Below, piece by piece: positions 16,987-25,232 of a stretch of 64,000 nucleotides of DNA. The stretch's first letter is position 1, and every line of letters begins with the position of its first letter. Source of the DNA: Nocardia seriolae NBRC 15557 (lineage in GTDB: Bacteria; Actinomycetota; Actinomycetes; Mycobacteriales; Mycobacteriaceae). Made by a program: the position numbers and the translations under genes. Below the pieces are notes generated by a model, which saw only the letters and a program-made list of their open reading frames with translations, was not told the origin of the DNA and did not search any database. The stretch lies in NCBI RefSeq assembly GCF_007990715.1, contig NZ_BJWY01000006.1:1-64000 (forward strand). The letters run 5' to 3'.

Positions 16987-17034
16987 CATCCTCCACCCCG
17001 AGCCGGACGAAAACAGACCGGCTCCAAGGGGTTT
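16956..17034 (+). promoter_or_regulatory. Putative terminator/antiterminator of the aromatic attenuator
   Basis: The terminator hairpin is GAGCCGG (17000-17006) pairing with CCGGCTC (17018-17024). A bulge lets CCCC (16996-16999) pair with GGGG (17028-17031), and TTT follows. The competing structure is GGGTGG (16956-16961) pairing with CCACCC (16993-16998), which would occupy the base of the terminator's 5' arm. A ribosome stalled at codons 16930-16941 would leave 16956 onward free, favouring the antiterminator. The pairings were drawn by hand. Confidence 0.6.
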
Positions 17035-17077
17035 CGTACAACTCTCCGTGGGTCGGCCTGGGACAAGGAAACCCACG

Positions 17078-18169
17078 ATGACTACCGCCGATCTCGAACG
17101 GCATGCCGATCTGGACGACCAGCGCACGCTGAGCGTGAGCCCGCTGAGCTCGCCCCGCGAGATCCGTGCCGCCCATCCGATCGACGACACCCTCGCCGAC
17201 ACCGTGCGCGCGGGCCGCAAGGCCACCGTCGACGTGCTGAACGGCGCCGACGACCGCCTGATGGTGATCGTCGGCCCGTGCTCGGTGCACGATCCCGAGG
17301 CCGCCATGGACTACGCGCGCCGCCTCGCCGCTAAGGCCGCCGAAGTGGAGGATCGGCTGCACGTGGTGATGCGGGTGTACTTCGAGAAGCCGCGCACCAC
17401 GCTGGGCTGGAAGGGTCTGATCAACGACCCGCACCTGGACGGCACCTTCGACATCAACACCGGGCTGGACCTGGGCCGCCGCCTGCTGGTCGACATCACC
17501 GCGCTGGGACTGCCGGTGGCCTGCGAGTTCCTCGATCCGATCACCCCGCAGTACATCGCCGACCTGGTCGCCTACGGCGCGATCGGCGCGCGCACCGCGG
17601 CCAGCCAGGTGCACCGGCAGCTGTCCTCGGCGCTGTCCATGCCGGTCGGCATCAAGAACGGCACCGACGGCGACGTGCAGGTCGCGGTCGACGGCGTGCG
17701 CGCCGCGGCCGCCTCGCACGTGTTCCCCGGCACCGACCTGGACGGGCGCTCGGCGCTCATCCGCACCGCGGGCAACCCGGACTGCCACGTCATCCTGCGC
17801 GGCGGCTCCAACGGCACCAACTACGACGCCGCCTCCTGCGCGGAAGCGCTGCTGCGCCTGGAGAAGTCGGCGCTGCCGCAGCGACTGGTGGTGGACGCCT
17901 CGCACGGCAACTCCAACAAGGACCACAACCGGCAGGTCGATGTCGTCACCGATATCGCCGAGCGCATCGCGGGCGGCGAGGACACCGTGGTCGGGCTGAT
18001 GATGGAGTCCTTCATCGTGGCGGGCCGCCAGGACCTCACCCTCGGCAGCCCGGAGGACCTCACCTACGGCCAGTCCATCACCGACGCCTGCATCGACTGG
18101 GACACCACGGCGAGCCAGCTCGACCGCCTGGCCGACGCCGTCACCGCCCGCCGCGCGGCCCGCGGCTGA
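17078..18169 (+). CDS. aroF: Class I 3-deoxy-7-phosphoheptulonate (DAHP) synthase
   Basis: First committed step of the shikimate pathway: phosphoenolpyruvate plus erythrose-4-phosphate gives DAHP. The 363-aa protein is the AroF/G/H-type class I enzyme. IVGPCSVHDPEAA is near residue 65, EKPRTTLGWKG near 105, GARTAASQVHRQ near 170, and VDASHGNSNK near 270. The ATG at 17078 has AAGGAA upstream. Other actinomycetes often use the unrelated class II enzyme, so this may be one of two. Regulation by aromatic-amino-acid attenuation is suggested by the upstream leader. Which feedback class (Tyr, Phe or Trp) it belongs to cannot be read from the sequence. Confidence 0.93.
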   Translation: MTTADLERHADLDDQRTLSVSPLSSPREIRAAHPIDDTLADTVRAGRKATVDVLNGADDRLMVIVGPCSVHDPEAAMDYARRLAAKAAEVEDRLHVVMRVYFEKPRTTLGWKGLINDPHLDGTFDINTGLDLGRRLLVDITALGLPVACEFLDPITPQYIADLVAYGAIGARTAASQVHRQLSSALSMPVGIKNGTDGDVQVAVDGVRAAAASHVFPGTDLDGRSALIRTAGNPDCHVILRGGSNGTNYDAASCAEALLRLEKSALPQRLVVDASHGNSNKDHNRQVDVVTDIAERIAGGEDTVVGLMMESFIVAGRQDLTLGSPEDLTYGQSITDACIDWDTTASQLDRLADAVTARRAARG

Positions 18170-18239
18170 CCGCGGTCCCCCTAACCAGCACCCACTCGTT
18201 GCGAGTTCGCCTCGCGCGGAACGAGTCCGGCGTGCACAC

Positions 18240-18283
18240 TGTGTTCGGCGCACACCCAGTCCGGCGGGTGTGCGCCGAACACA
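18240..18283 (+). terminator. Strong hairpin downstream of DAHP synthase
   Basis: An 18-bp perfect stem, with arm TGTGTTCGGCGCACACCC (18240-18257) and its complement at 18266-18283, has an eight-base loop and is followed by TTTAT. It is 70 bases after the DAHP synthase stop. Most likely a terminator, although such a long perfect palindrome could also bind a protein. The remaining 289-base gap to the next gene shows no ORF. Confidence 0.7.
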
Positions 18284-18458
18284 TTTATGCGGCTCTTCCG
18301 CCGGGCACGACCATCCGGGCCTACCCGCCACCCGCCGTCCGGCATGTTTCGGCCGGGATCCATCCGCGCTGCGCTCCAGCGGGTTTCGGTGGATTTCGGG
18401 CCAAGAAGCGCGCCGGAATGAAGGCGGGGCCGGGGCGGGCGGTGGACGGCCGCGCGAC

Positions 18459-19049
18459 TCAGACGCCCGGAGGCCAGTTCGGGCTGGGGAGTGCGGGATC
18501 GGTGCGGAGGCGGCCCGCGACCCAGATGTCACGGCGGGCGCCGCGCTGCATGCCGCCGCCGCGGATCAGGCCCTCGTAGTGGTAGCCCGCGCGGCGGGCC
18601 ACGGCGGCGGAGGGATGATTGCCGACGAAGGCGCGCCACTCCAGGCGTTCGAAGGCCAGGGCCGTGTGATCGAGGCCGACGGCGGAGACCAGCAGGGCGG
18701 CGCGGGTGACCAGGCCGCGGCCGCGGGCGGCGGGGGTCAGCCAGAAGCCGATCTCTGCGGTGTTGTCGTCGCGGCGGGGATAGAGCGGGCTCAGGCCGAT
18801 CATGCCGATGACCGGGCCGTTCGCGGCGGGGCGCAGCGCCCAGGTGGGGCTGCGGGTGGCCCAGCCGGGGCCCACGATGTCGTAGATGAACTTCTCGGCG
18901 TCGGCGCGGTGGTACGGGACCGGCATGGTGGTCCACGCGCCGATGGACGGCTCCTGGCACAGGGCGGTGATGGCGTCGATGTCGGAGACGGCGGGCGGCG
19001 ACAGCCAGACCGTGCCGTCGGAGAGGAATTCCGCGTCCATGCCGGTCAT
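18459..19049 (-). CDS. GNAT-family N-acetyltransferase (RimJ/RimL-like)
   Basis: A 196-aa single-domain acetyltransferase. AEIGFWLTPAARGRGLVTRAA gives the acetyl-CoA-binding R/Q-x-x-G-x-G/A loop. ERLEWRAFVGNHPSAAVARRAGY is the conserved C-terminal GNAT half, as in ribosomal-protein Nalpha-acetyltransferases. The acceptor substrate is unknown. The start chosen is the first of two close ATGs (19047-19049 and 19038-19040); neither has a good ribosome-binding site. It is divergent from the sigma factor across 94 bases. Confidence 0.83.
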   Translation of the reverse strand: MTGMDAEFLSDGTVWLSPPAVSDIDAITALCQEPSIGAWTTMPVPYHRADAEKFIYDIVGPGWATRSPTWALRPAANGPVIGMIGLSPLYPRRDDNTAEIGFWLTPAARGRGLVTRAALLVSAVGLDHTALAFERLEWRAFVGNHPSAAVARRAGYHYEGLIRGGGMQRGARRDIWVAGRLRTDPALPSPNWPPGV

Positions 19050-19143
19050 GCTGTCACGGAATCGGGTGCGGGCGCACGGTGTTTCCCGGGCCGCGGCCGG
19101 GGCGGTGGCGGCGGCGTCACGGACCGGCCGTAGCATCGATTCG

Positions 19144-20073
19144 ATGGTTGCCGCTCTACTCGCCGACTTGTTCGAATCCAATCGGCCGCATCTGCTCTCG
19201 GTGGCGTACCGGCTCACCGGCAGTGTCAGCGATGCCGAGGACGCGGTGCAGGAGAGTTGGCTACGGCTCGCGGTGGCCCGGCAATCCGAGATCGAGGACC
19301 TGCGCGCGTGGCTCACCACCGTCGTCGGCCGCATCTGCCTGGACCGGCTGCGCAGCGCCGCGGTCCGGCGGGAAAAGTATGTGGGGCAATGGCTTCCGGA
19401 GCCGATCGTCACCGCGATCACGCCCTCCAGCACCCCGGATCCGCTCGCGGCGGTGGTGCGCAAACAGGAATTCCGCTTCGCCGCGATGGTGGTGCTGGAC
19501 ACCCTGACCCCGCCCCAGCGCGTGGCTTTCGTACTGCACGACGGCTTCTCGATACCGTTCGCCGAAATCGCCGACATTCTCGGCATTTCCACGGAAGCGG
19601 CGCGGCAACTGGCCGCCCGGGCCCGAAAAGCCGTGGCACAGGCCCCCGAACCGGTCGCCGACGACGAGCACGGTGCCGCCGTGCAACGGCTGCTGACGGC
19701 GCTGGCCGGTGGCGATGTGGATGCCGTTGTGGCGGCACTGCATCCGGACGTGCGCACCATCGGCGACGGCGGCGGCCTGGTGTCCACGGCCATCAATATC
19801 GTTGCGGGCGTGGACAAGAACGTCCGGCTGTGGCGGGGGCTGTGGCGCAGGTTCGGGCTCTTCGACCCCGAGCACACCGGCCCCGCCCGCGTGCTCGAAC
19901 CGGTCCTGGTCAACGGTCAGTGGGGCATTCGGGCGCACGAGACAGCCTCCTACGACGGCGTGCCGGGCAGCCCGGAGCGGGTGTACGGCTTCACCGTGCG
20001 CGACGGCAAGGTGTGGGGCGTCTACGACGTGGTCAACCCGGCCAAGCTGAAGGGCATCCGCGTGCCGCACTGA
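19144..20073 (+). CDS. sigJ: ECF41-type sigma factor (SigJ-like) with SnoaL-like C-terminal domain
   Basis: A 309-aa extracytoplasmic-function sigma factor. Region 2 (~5-75, AYRLTGSVSDAEDAVQESWL) and region 4 (~105-165, LTPPQRVAFVLHD...ADILGISTEAARQLAARAR) are followed by a SnoaL-like extension. All three ECF41 hallmarks are visible: WLPEP in the linker, DGGG in the extension, and NPAKL near the C-terminus. In this family the extension acts as a built-in regulator instead of a separate anti-sigma factor. ECF41 genes usually neighbour a carboxymuconolactone decarboxylase, oxidoreductase or epimerase gene; none is here. The targets are unknown. Confidence 0.88.
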   Translation: MVAALLADLFESNRPHLLSVAYRLTGSVSDAEDAVQESWLRLAVARQSEIEDLRAWLTTVVGRICLDRLRSAAVRREKYVGQWLPEPIVTAITPSSTPDPLAAVVRKQEFRFAAMVVLDTLTPPQRVAFVLHDGFSIPFAEIADILGISTEAARQLAARARKAVAQAPEPVADDEHGAAVQRLLTALAGGDVDAVVAALHPDVRTIGDGGGLVSTAINIVAGVDKNVRLWRGLWRRFGLFDPEHTGPARVLEPVLVNGQWGIRAHETASYDGVPGSPERVYGFTVRDGKVWGVYDVVNPAKLKGIRVPH

Positions 20074-20121
20074 GCGGAGCCCCTCGGAGTCCCGGAGAGT
20101 CGGGTTCATTATTCTCCGGTA

Positions 20122-21327
20122 ATGCCGTCCCGTATCCCGACCGTCGCCCGGTTGCAGCCCTTCGCCTCGACGATCTTCGCCGAGATGACCGAACTGGCCG
20201 TGCGCCACGGTGCGGTCAACCTGGGGCAGGGCTTCCCCGACAGCGACGGTCCGGCGGGCATGCTCGACGTGGCGCGCCAGGCCATCGCCGACGGGTTCAA
20301 CCAGTACCCGCCCGGGCGCGGCGTGCCCGCGCTGCGGCAGGCCATCGCCGCGGACCGGGCCAAGCGGTACGGGACCCATTACGACCCGGACAGCCAGGTG
20401 CTGGTCACCGTCGGGGCGACCGAGGCCATCGCGGCGACCGTTCTCGGGCTCGTCGAGCCGGGTGAGGACGTCGTGCTCATCGAGCCGTACTACGACTCCT
20501 ACGCGGCCGCCATCGCCCTGGCCGGGGCCAATCGGCGCACCGCGCGGCTGGTGCCCGACGGCGACAGATTCGCCCTCGACCTGGACAGCCTGCGCGCCGC
20601 CATCACCCCGAAAACCCGGCTGCTGCTGGTGAATTCGCCGCACAATCCGACCGGGACCGTGCTGTCGCGGGCCGACCTGGCGGCGATCGCCGCGCTCGCC
20701 GTCGAGCACGACCTCTACGTCATGTCCGATGAGGCGTACGAGCACCTGTACTTCGACGGGCACGAGCACATCAGCCTGTCCACCCTGCCCGGCATGTTCG
20801 AGCGCACCGTCGTGATCTCCAGCGCCGCCAAGACCTTCAGCGTCACCGGTTGGAAGATCGGCTGGGCCTGCGCCCCCGCGCCGCTGCTGGACGCGGTGCT
20901 CGCCGCCAAGCAGTTCCTCACCTTCGTGGGCGGCGGCCCGTTCCAGCCCGCGGTCGCGCACGCCCTGAACAACGAGCAGCAGTGGGTGGTGGCCCTGCGG
21001 GAAACCCTGTCGGAGAAGCGGCTTCGCCTCTCCTCCGCGCTCGCCGAGGCCGGATTCGGCGTGAAGCGCAGCGACGGCACCTATTTCGTGTGCGCCGACA
21101 TCACCCCGCTGGGCAAGCGCGGGGAGGCGGAGCGGACCGACGCCTACGCCTTCTGCCGCGAACTCCCCGAGCGCCTCGGCGTCGCCGCCGTACCGGTGAG
21201 CGTGTTCGCCGACGACAAGGCCGCCTGGAACCACCTGGTCCGCTTCACCTTCTGCAAAAAGGAGGAGACAATCGCCGAAGGCGTGCGCCGCCTGCGCGCG
21301 GGCCACGCGGCCCAGGTGGTCCGCTAG
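20122..21327 (+). CDS. dapC: PLP-dependent aminotransferase, DapC type
   Basis: A 401-aa class I/II aminotransferase. It has the substrate-side NLGQGFPDSDGP, NSPHNPTGTV, the SDEAYEHL aspartate that contacts PLP, and the Schiff-base lysine in SSAAKTFSVTGWKIGW. It resembles Rv0858c, assigned as N-succinyldiaminopimelate aminotransferase in lysine and peptidoglycan-precursor synthesis. Kynurenine-aminotransferase-like and cysteine-S-conjugate lyase enzymes share these motifs, so the exact substrate is less sure than the fold. It follows the sigma factor by 48 bases on the same strand. It is the first gene of the stretch syntenic with M. tuberculosis. Confidence 0.82.
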   Translation: MPSRIPTVARLQPFASTIFAEMTELAVRHGAVNLGQGFPDSDGPAGMLDVARQAIADGFNQYPPGRGVPALRQAIAADRAKRYGTHYDPDSQVLVTVGATEAIAATVLGLVEPGEDVVLIEPYYDSYAAAIALAGANRRTARLVPDGDRFALDLDSLRAAITPKTRLLLVNSPHNPTGTVLSRADLAAIAALAVEHDLYVMSDEAYEHLYFDGHEHISLSTLPGMFERTVVISSAAKTFSVTGWKIGWACAPAPLLDAVLAAKQFLTFVGGGPFQPAVAHALNNEQQWVVALRETLSEKRLRLSSALAEAGFGVKRSDGTYFVCADITPLGKRGEAERTDAYAFCRELPERLGVAAVPVSVFADDKAAWNHLVRFTFCKKEETIAEGVRRLRAGHAAQVVR

Positions 21328-21413
21328 CTCCCGGAATGCTCCGGTCTGCGGAATGATCGGGCAGGTCGTACGGTTGTGAGCCGTTGTCGCACACCGAGAC
21401 GAACGGACGCACC

Positions 21414-21640
21414 ATGCTCGGCTACCTCACCGACCCCGCCGGACCAGCCGGGCTGCGGCTCGCCACCGATCTGCCCGAGCCGCAGGCGCGGCCGGACGAG
21501 GTGGTCGTCGAGGTGCGGCCTTCGCCGTCAATCACGATGAGCTGAACCTGATCCGGCGGCGGCCGGACGGCTGGCGGCCCGGTCAGGACGTGGCCGGGGT
21601 GGCGGTGCGGGCGGCGGCCGACGGCAGCGGGCCCGCGGCG
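21414..21640 (+). pseudogene. Frameshifted N-terminal remnant of a zinc-binding/quinone-type alcohol dehydrogenase
   Basis: The ATG at 21414 gives MLGYLTDPAGPAGLRLATDL and then PDEVVVEVR, the start of a medium-chain dehydrogenase. After 21518 the reading continues in another frame as FAVNHDELNLIRRRPDGW and then RPGQDVAGVAVRAAADGSGP, the next conserved segment. One base is therefore missing, and about 75 codons remain of a normal ~310. The cofactor domain is gone; the frame runs into the LysE gene. It is a decaying gene cut off by a deletion. Confidence 0.7.
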
Positions 21641-21700
21641 GTCCAGTTGGTGGTGAGTGGCCCGCGACAGCGATCGAGGGCGGGCAGCAGAATCGGGCGT

Positions 21701-22345
21701 GTGATCGAATCGACTGCGGTGCTGGGGGTTGCGGCGGCGGCCCTCGGGCTGGTGCTGACGCCGGGGCCGAACATGATGTATCTGGTGTCGCGGACCATTT
21801 CGCAGGGGCGGCGGGCCGGGCTGGTGTCGCTGGCCGGGGTGGCGATGGGATTCGGGGTGTATCTCGCGGCGGCGACGGCCGGGATCACCGCGGTGTTCGC
21901 GATGGTGCCCGCGCTGTATCTGGCATTGAAGGTGGCCGGGGCGGTGTACCTGGTGTATCTGGCCTGGAAGACGTTGCGGCCGGGCGGGGTTTCGCTGTTC
22001 ACGCCGACCGAGCTGCCGCCGGATCCGGCCCGGCGGCTGTTCACCATGGGGCTGGTCACCAATCTGCTGAATCCGAAGATCGCCATTCTGTACATGGCGC
22101 TGATTCCGCAGTTCGTGGTGCCCGCCGCCGGGCGGGTGTGGCTGCAGAGCCTGTGCCTGGGCGCGGTGCAGATCAGCATCGCCATCACGGTGAACGGACT
22201 GATCGTGCTGAGCGCGGGCGCGATCGCGACTTTCCTTGCGGGACGGCCGCTCTGGCTGCGCGCTCAGCGCTTCGTCACCGGCACCGTGCTCGGGGCCATG
22301 GCGGCGCTGGTACTGAATGACCGGACGCGGCCGCTACCGGCCTGA
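21701..22345 (+). CDS. LysE-family exporter
   Basis: A 214-aa membrane protein with about six hydrophobic segments and the LysE/RhtB signature LVLTPGPNMMYLVSRTISQG near the N-terminus, KVAGAVYLVYLAWKTL, and NLLNPKIAILYMALIPQFV. It would export an amino acid or similar small molecule by proton exchange; the substrate cannot be read. The start chosen is GTG at 21701. The open frame continues upstream only because it is fused to the dehydrogenase remnant. A second LysE paralogue lies at 23842-24480 on the other strand. Confidence 0.83.
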   Translation: MIESTAVLGVAAAALGLVLTPGPNMMYLVSRTISQGRRAGLVSLAGVAMGFGVYLAAATAGITAVFAMVPALYLALKVAGAVYLVYLAWKTLRPGGVSLFTPTELPPDPARRLFTMGLVTNLLNPKIAILYMALIPQFVVPAAGRVWLQSLCLGAVQISIAITVNGLIVLSAGAIATFLAGRPLWLRAQRFVTGTVLGAMAALVLNDRTRPLPA

Positions 22346-22350
22346 GGCGG

Positions 22351-23754
22351 TCACGACCGCAGCGATCCGGGGAAGAGGAATTCGTCGGCCGGGCGGTCGG
22401 TGCGGTCCAGCCACGCGGCGAGGAAGCCCGTCAGATCGTGCGGGGTGCGCGACTGGAGGAACTGGCGGAACTCCGGCATCGAGGCATTGCCGTACTTGTG
22501 CGCCATGACGAAATCGTGCACGGCCGGGAAGTAGGCGTCATCACCCATGACGCGCCGCAGGGCATGCAGGAACAGCGGGCCGCGGTAGTAGACCGCGGTG
22601 AATTCCTTGTCCTTACCGGGGTTCTGCAGCGCGATCTCCCAGAACTTGGGATCGTCACGGAATTTCGCGACGGTCTCGCGGTACTGTGCGTCGACGTCCT
22701 TGCCCTCCTTGCGCTCCGGCCACAGGTAGTCGGCGGTGTAGCTGGCGAAGCACTCGTTCAGGCAGATGTCGGACCACTGCTTCACCGACATCGAATCGCC
22801 CCACCACTGGTGGGTGATCTCGTGCACCACGGTGTTCAGGTCGGTCCAGGGCGCGTAGATGGGTCGCGACTGGGTCTCCAGCGAGAACTGCAGATCGGTG
22901 TCGACGTAGATGCCGCCCGCGGTGTCGAACGGGTACGGGCCGTAGAGCTCCTCCTGGAAGTCCAGGATCTCCGGCAGCCGCGACTCCACTTCCCTGGCCT
23001 TCAGAGCATCCGGCGCGAAGGCGCTCAGCAGCGGAGTTCCATTGGCGCGCCGCTGTTCCAGGAATTCGAACTTGTCGACGGCGATGGTGGTCAGATAGCC
23101 GATCACCGGCTGGCGCATCTCTCAGGAGACGGTGCGATCGGCGCCCTGGACGGTGTCGGAGACCTTGTCGCCGCCCGACATCACCTCCCACTCCTGCGGC
23201 ACGGTGGCATGCAGCGTGAAAGTCGCCTTGTCCAAGGGGGTGTCATTGATCGGATACCAGCTGCTGGCCGAATGCGGTTCGCCCGCAACGAAAGCTCCGC
23301 CGCTGGGTGAGAACACCCAGCCCTCGCCGTCGGTGCCGTCGACCGGGCCCGCGTACTCGGCCTGCACGGTGAACGGCAGGCCGGGCAGCAGCGGCAGCAT
23401 CGGGGTCACCACGAGTTCGTGCTCGTCGGTGCGGTCGAACCAGGCGGGCAGGTTGTTGACCGTCACCTTCGAGATCTTCGGACCGCTGTAATCCAGGTTG
23501 AACACCCGCAGGGCCTGGGTGGCCACCGCGTCGATGCGGGTGGACCCGGTCAGCTGATGCGTCGGGGGATCGTAGGAGATGGTGACGTCGTAATGGCTCG
23601 CGTGATAGCCGCCATTGCCGTCCAAGGGATAGTAGGGATCGCCCAGGCCGGGCGAGCCCACCGTGGGATCAGCCGAATCAGCATGCGCTGGAGCCGCATT
23701 CGCGCCCGCCAGCAGTACCGCCCCCACCGCCATGTACCGCCAGTTCCGTCTCAT
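22351..23754 (-). pseudogene. M1-family metallopeptidase interrupted by an in-frame TGA
   Basis: Two open stretches in one frame make a ~467-codon aminopeptidase-N-like protein. The first (23122-23754) has a signal peptide ending near AAPAHA and the N-terminal beta domain. The second (22351-23118) has the zinc site HEITHQWWGD...NECFASY (HExxH, then Glu) and the C-terminal helical part. They are separated only by TGA at 23122-23124 (TVS-stop-EMRQPVIGYL). In M1 enzymes this position is often Trp, so TGG to TGA is the simplest explanation. Without readthrough the catalytic half is made only if internal ATG 23118 is used, and then without a signal peptide. Confidence 0.75.
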
Positions 23755-23841
23755 GCGCTACTACCGCCCCTTTCCGCGCTCATGACCCCGGCCGGCCGGA
23801 TGCCACTGCCCCGACCAGCCCGATGCTAACCGGCTCGACTC

Positions 23842-24480
23842 TCAGTTGGTGCTGCCCGACACGGCCACGCTGGCGCCCAGCCCGATGATCATCACGCCGC
23901 CCGCGCCGCCCACCGCCTCCAGCCGCTTGGGCGAGCGCGCGAACCAGTTCCGCGCCGTCCCGGCCAGCAGGGCGTAGACGGAGTCGGAGACCAGCGCGAT
24001 CGCCAGGAAGACCAGGCCCAGCAGCATCATCTGCACCGGCACCGCCCCCGCGGAAGGCTCGACGAACTGTGGCAGCACGGCCGAGAAGAAGATGATGGCC
24101 TTGGGGTTGGTGAGCCCCACCAGCACCGCCTGCCGCATGGCCCGGCGATTGTCCATGGGCTCGACCTTGGCCTCGAAGGCCTCGCGCAGCGAACGCCGCT
24201 CGCGGAAGGCCTGAATACCCAGGTAGATCAGATACAGGGCACCGGCCAGCTTCACCACCGAGAGCGCGATGGCCGACGCGGCGAGGATGGTGCCGAGCCC
24301 CGCGGCCACCAGCCCGAGGATCACCATGACGCCGATCGAATGGCCCAGCACCGAGAGCAGGGCGGGGCGCCGGCCGTAGGTCAGCGCCCGGCCGATCACG
24401 AAAAGCACGCCGGGACCGGGGATTATGACAATGACAATGGATGCGACGAGAAACGCCAGCAGGTTCGCGGCGGGAATCAT
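23842..24480 (-). CDS. LysE-family translocator
   Basis: A 212-aa protein with about six transmembrane segments: IPGPGVLFVIGRALTYGRR near the N-terminus, KLAGALYLIYLGIQAF, and VGLTNPKAIIFFSAVLPQFV. Same family as the exporter at 21701 but clearly divergent from it. It probably exports an amino acid or homoserine-lactone-like compound; the substrate is unknown. It stands alone between the broken peptidase gene and the DUF3239-like gene, all on the reverse strand. Confidence 0.85.
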   Translation of the reverse strand: MIPAANLLAFLVASIVIVIIPGPGVLFVIGRALTYGRRPALLSVLGHSIGVMVILGLVAAGLGTILAASAIALSVVKLAGALYLIYLGIQAFRERRSLREAFEAKVEPMDNRRAMRQAVLVGLTNPKAIIFFSAVLPQFVEPSAGAVPVQMMLLGLVFLAIALVSDSVYALLAGTARNWFARSPKRLEAVGGAGGVMIIGLGASVAVSGSTN

Positions 24481-24526
24481 CGGATCATTCTATTTCGCGA
24501 GGCGAAAGATGTCGCGCGAATAGAAT

Positions 24527-25195
24527 TCAGCCCCGCAGCTCGTCCGGCAGCTGCTGCGGATCCAGCAGCAGCCGCTTGGCGTCGGCCCCGCGCACCTTGT
24601 CGGCCAGATCCAGATTGTCGGTGAGCAGCTTCCACTCCACCTCGTTGATGGCGGTCCGGGCGCGCTCGATGATGTTGAGGTCCCGGGTGCCCCACGCGAG
24701 GGGCATGGCGCTCACCGTCTGCCACAGATCCCCGACCGGGCCGGGCGCGCGGTCGACGCGCACGGTCACCGAGGGCACCCGTTCCCCGGCGCGGGCCCGA
24801 TGCCCGGGTAGCGAGCGGACCGTGCGGGTCACCAGGGCGTAGCGCGGACCCTGCGCGCTCGGCTTGGCCAGATCGACCAGGGCCAGCAGGGTGGCCCCGT
24901 TCCCGTGGGTCTCCGACACCACCGCGGGCACCAGCTCGCCCATGGCGTACAGCTTGTCGACGCGGCCGCGATGCGGCATCCAGTACCCGATGAACAGTGC
25001 GGTGACCGCGGCCAGCAGGAACGCCACCGCGAGCAGCCACGACCACGGATGGTTCACCCAGACCAGCACCGCGACCGCCAGCCCGAGCGCGACGGCCGCC
25101 GTGTACGCCCAGATCCGGAGTCGGCGCAGGTCCGCGACGACCTCGTTGACCGCCCGGGCATGTTCGCGGTCCACCGCGAATTCGAAGCGCCGCAC
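24527..25195 (-). CDS. Two-helix membrane protein, DUF3239-like
   Basis: A 222-aa protein starting MRRFEFAVDREHARAVNEV, with two adjacent hydrophobic segments at ~32-70 (YTAAVALGLAVAVLVWV and WLLAVAFLLAAVTALFIGY). A soluble C-terminal domain of about 140 residues follows, with VPAVVSETHGNGATLLALVD. It looks like the corynebacterial/nocardial DUF3239 family. No enzymatic motif is seen. It lies 37 bases downstream of the XPB helicase stop on the same strand and may share its transcript. Function unknown. Confidence 0.65.
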   Translation of the reverse strand: MRRFEFAVDREHARAVNEVVADLRRLRIWAYTAAVALGLAVAVLVWVNHPWSWLLAVAFLLAAVTALFIGYWMPHRGRVDKLYAMGELVPAVVSETHGNGATLLALVDLAKPSAQGPRYALVTRTVRSLPGHRARAGERVPSVTVRVDRAPGPVGDLWQTVSAMPLAWGTRDLNIIERARTAINEVEWKLLTDNLDLADKVRGADAKRLLLDPQQLPDELRG

Positions 25196-25232
25196 GTGCG
25201 TCCCTCCCGCCTTATGGAGGCTCTTCCTCCAC

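Noticed and set aside
19261..21306. A 681-codon reverse-strand frame across sigJ and dapC
   Set aside because: It spans two recognised genes and has no motif; codon-bias shadow.
23122..23124. Selenocysteine codon in the M1 peptidase
   Set aside because: The position is not a catalytic residue, no SECIS-like hairpin was apparent just downstream, and no selenium genes are seen.
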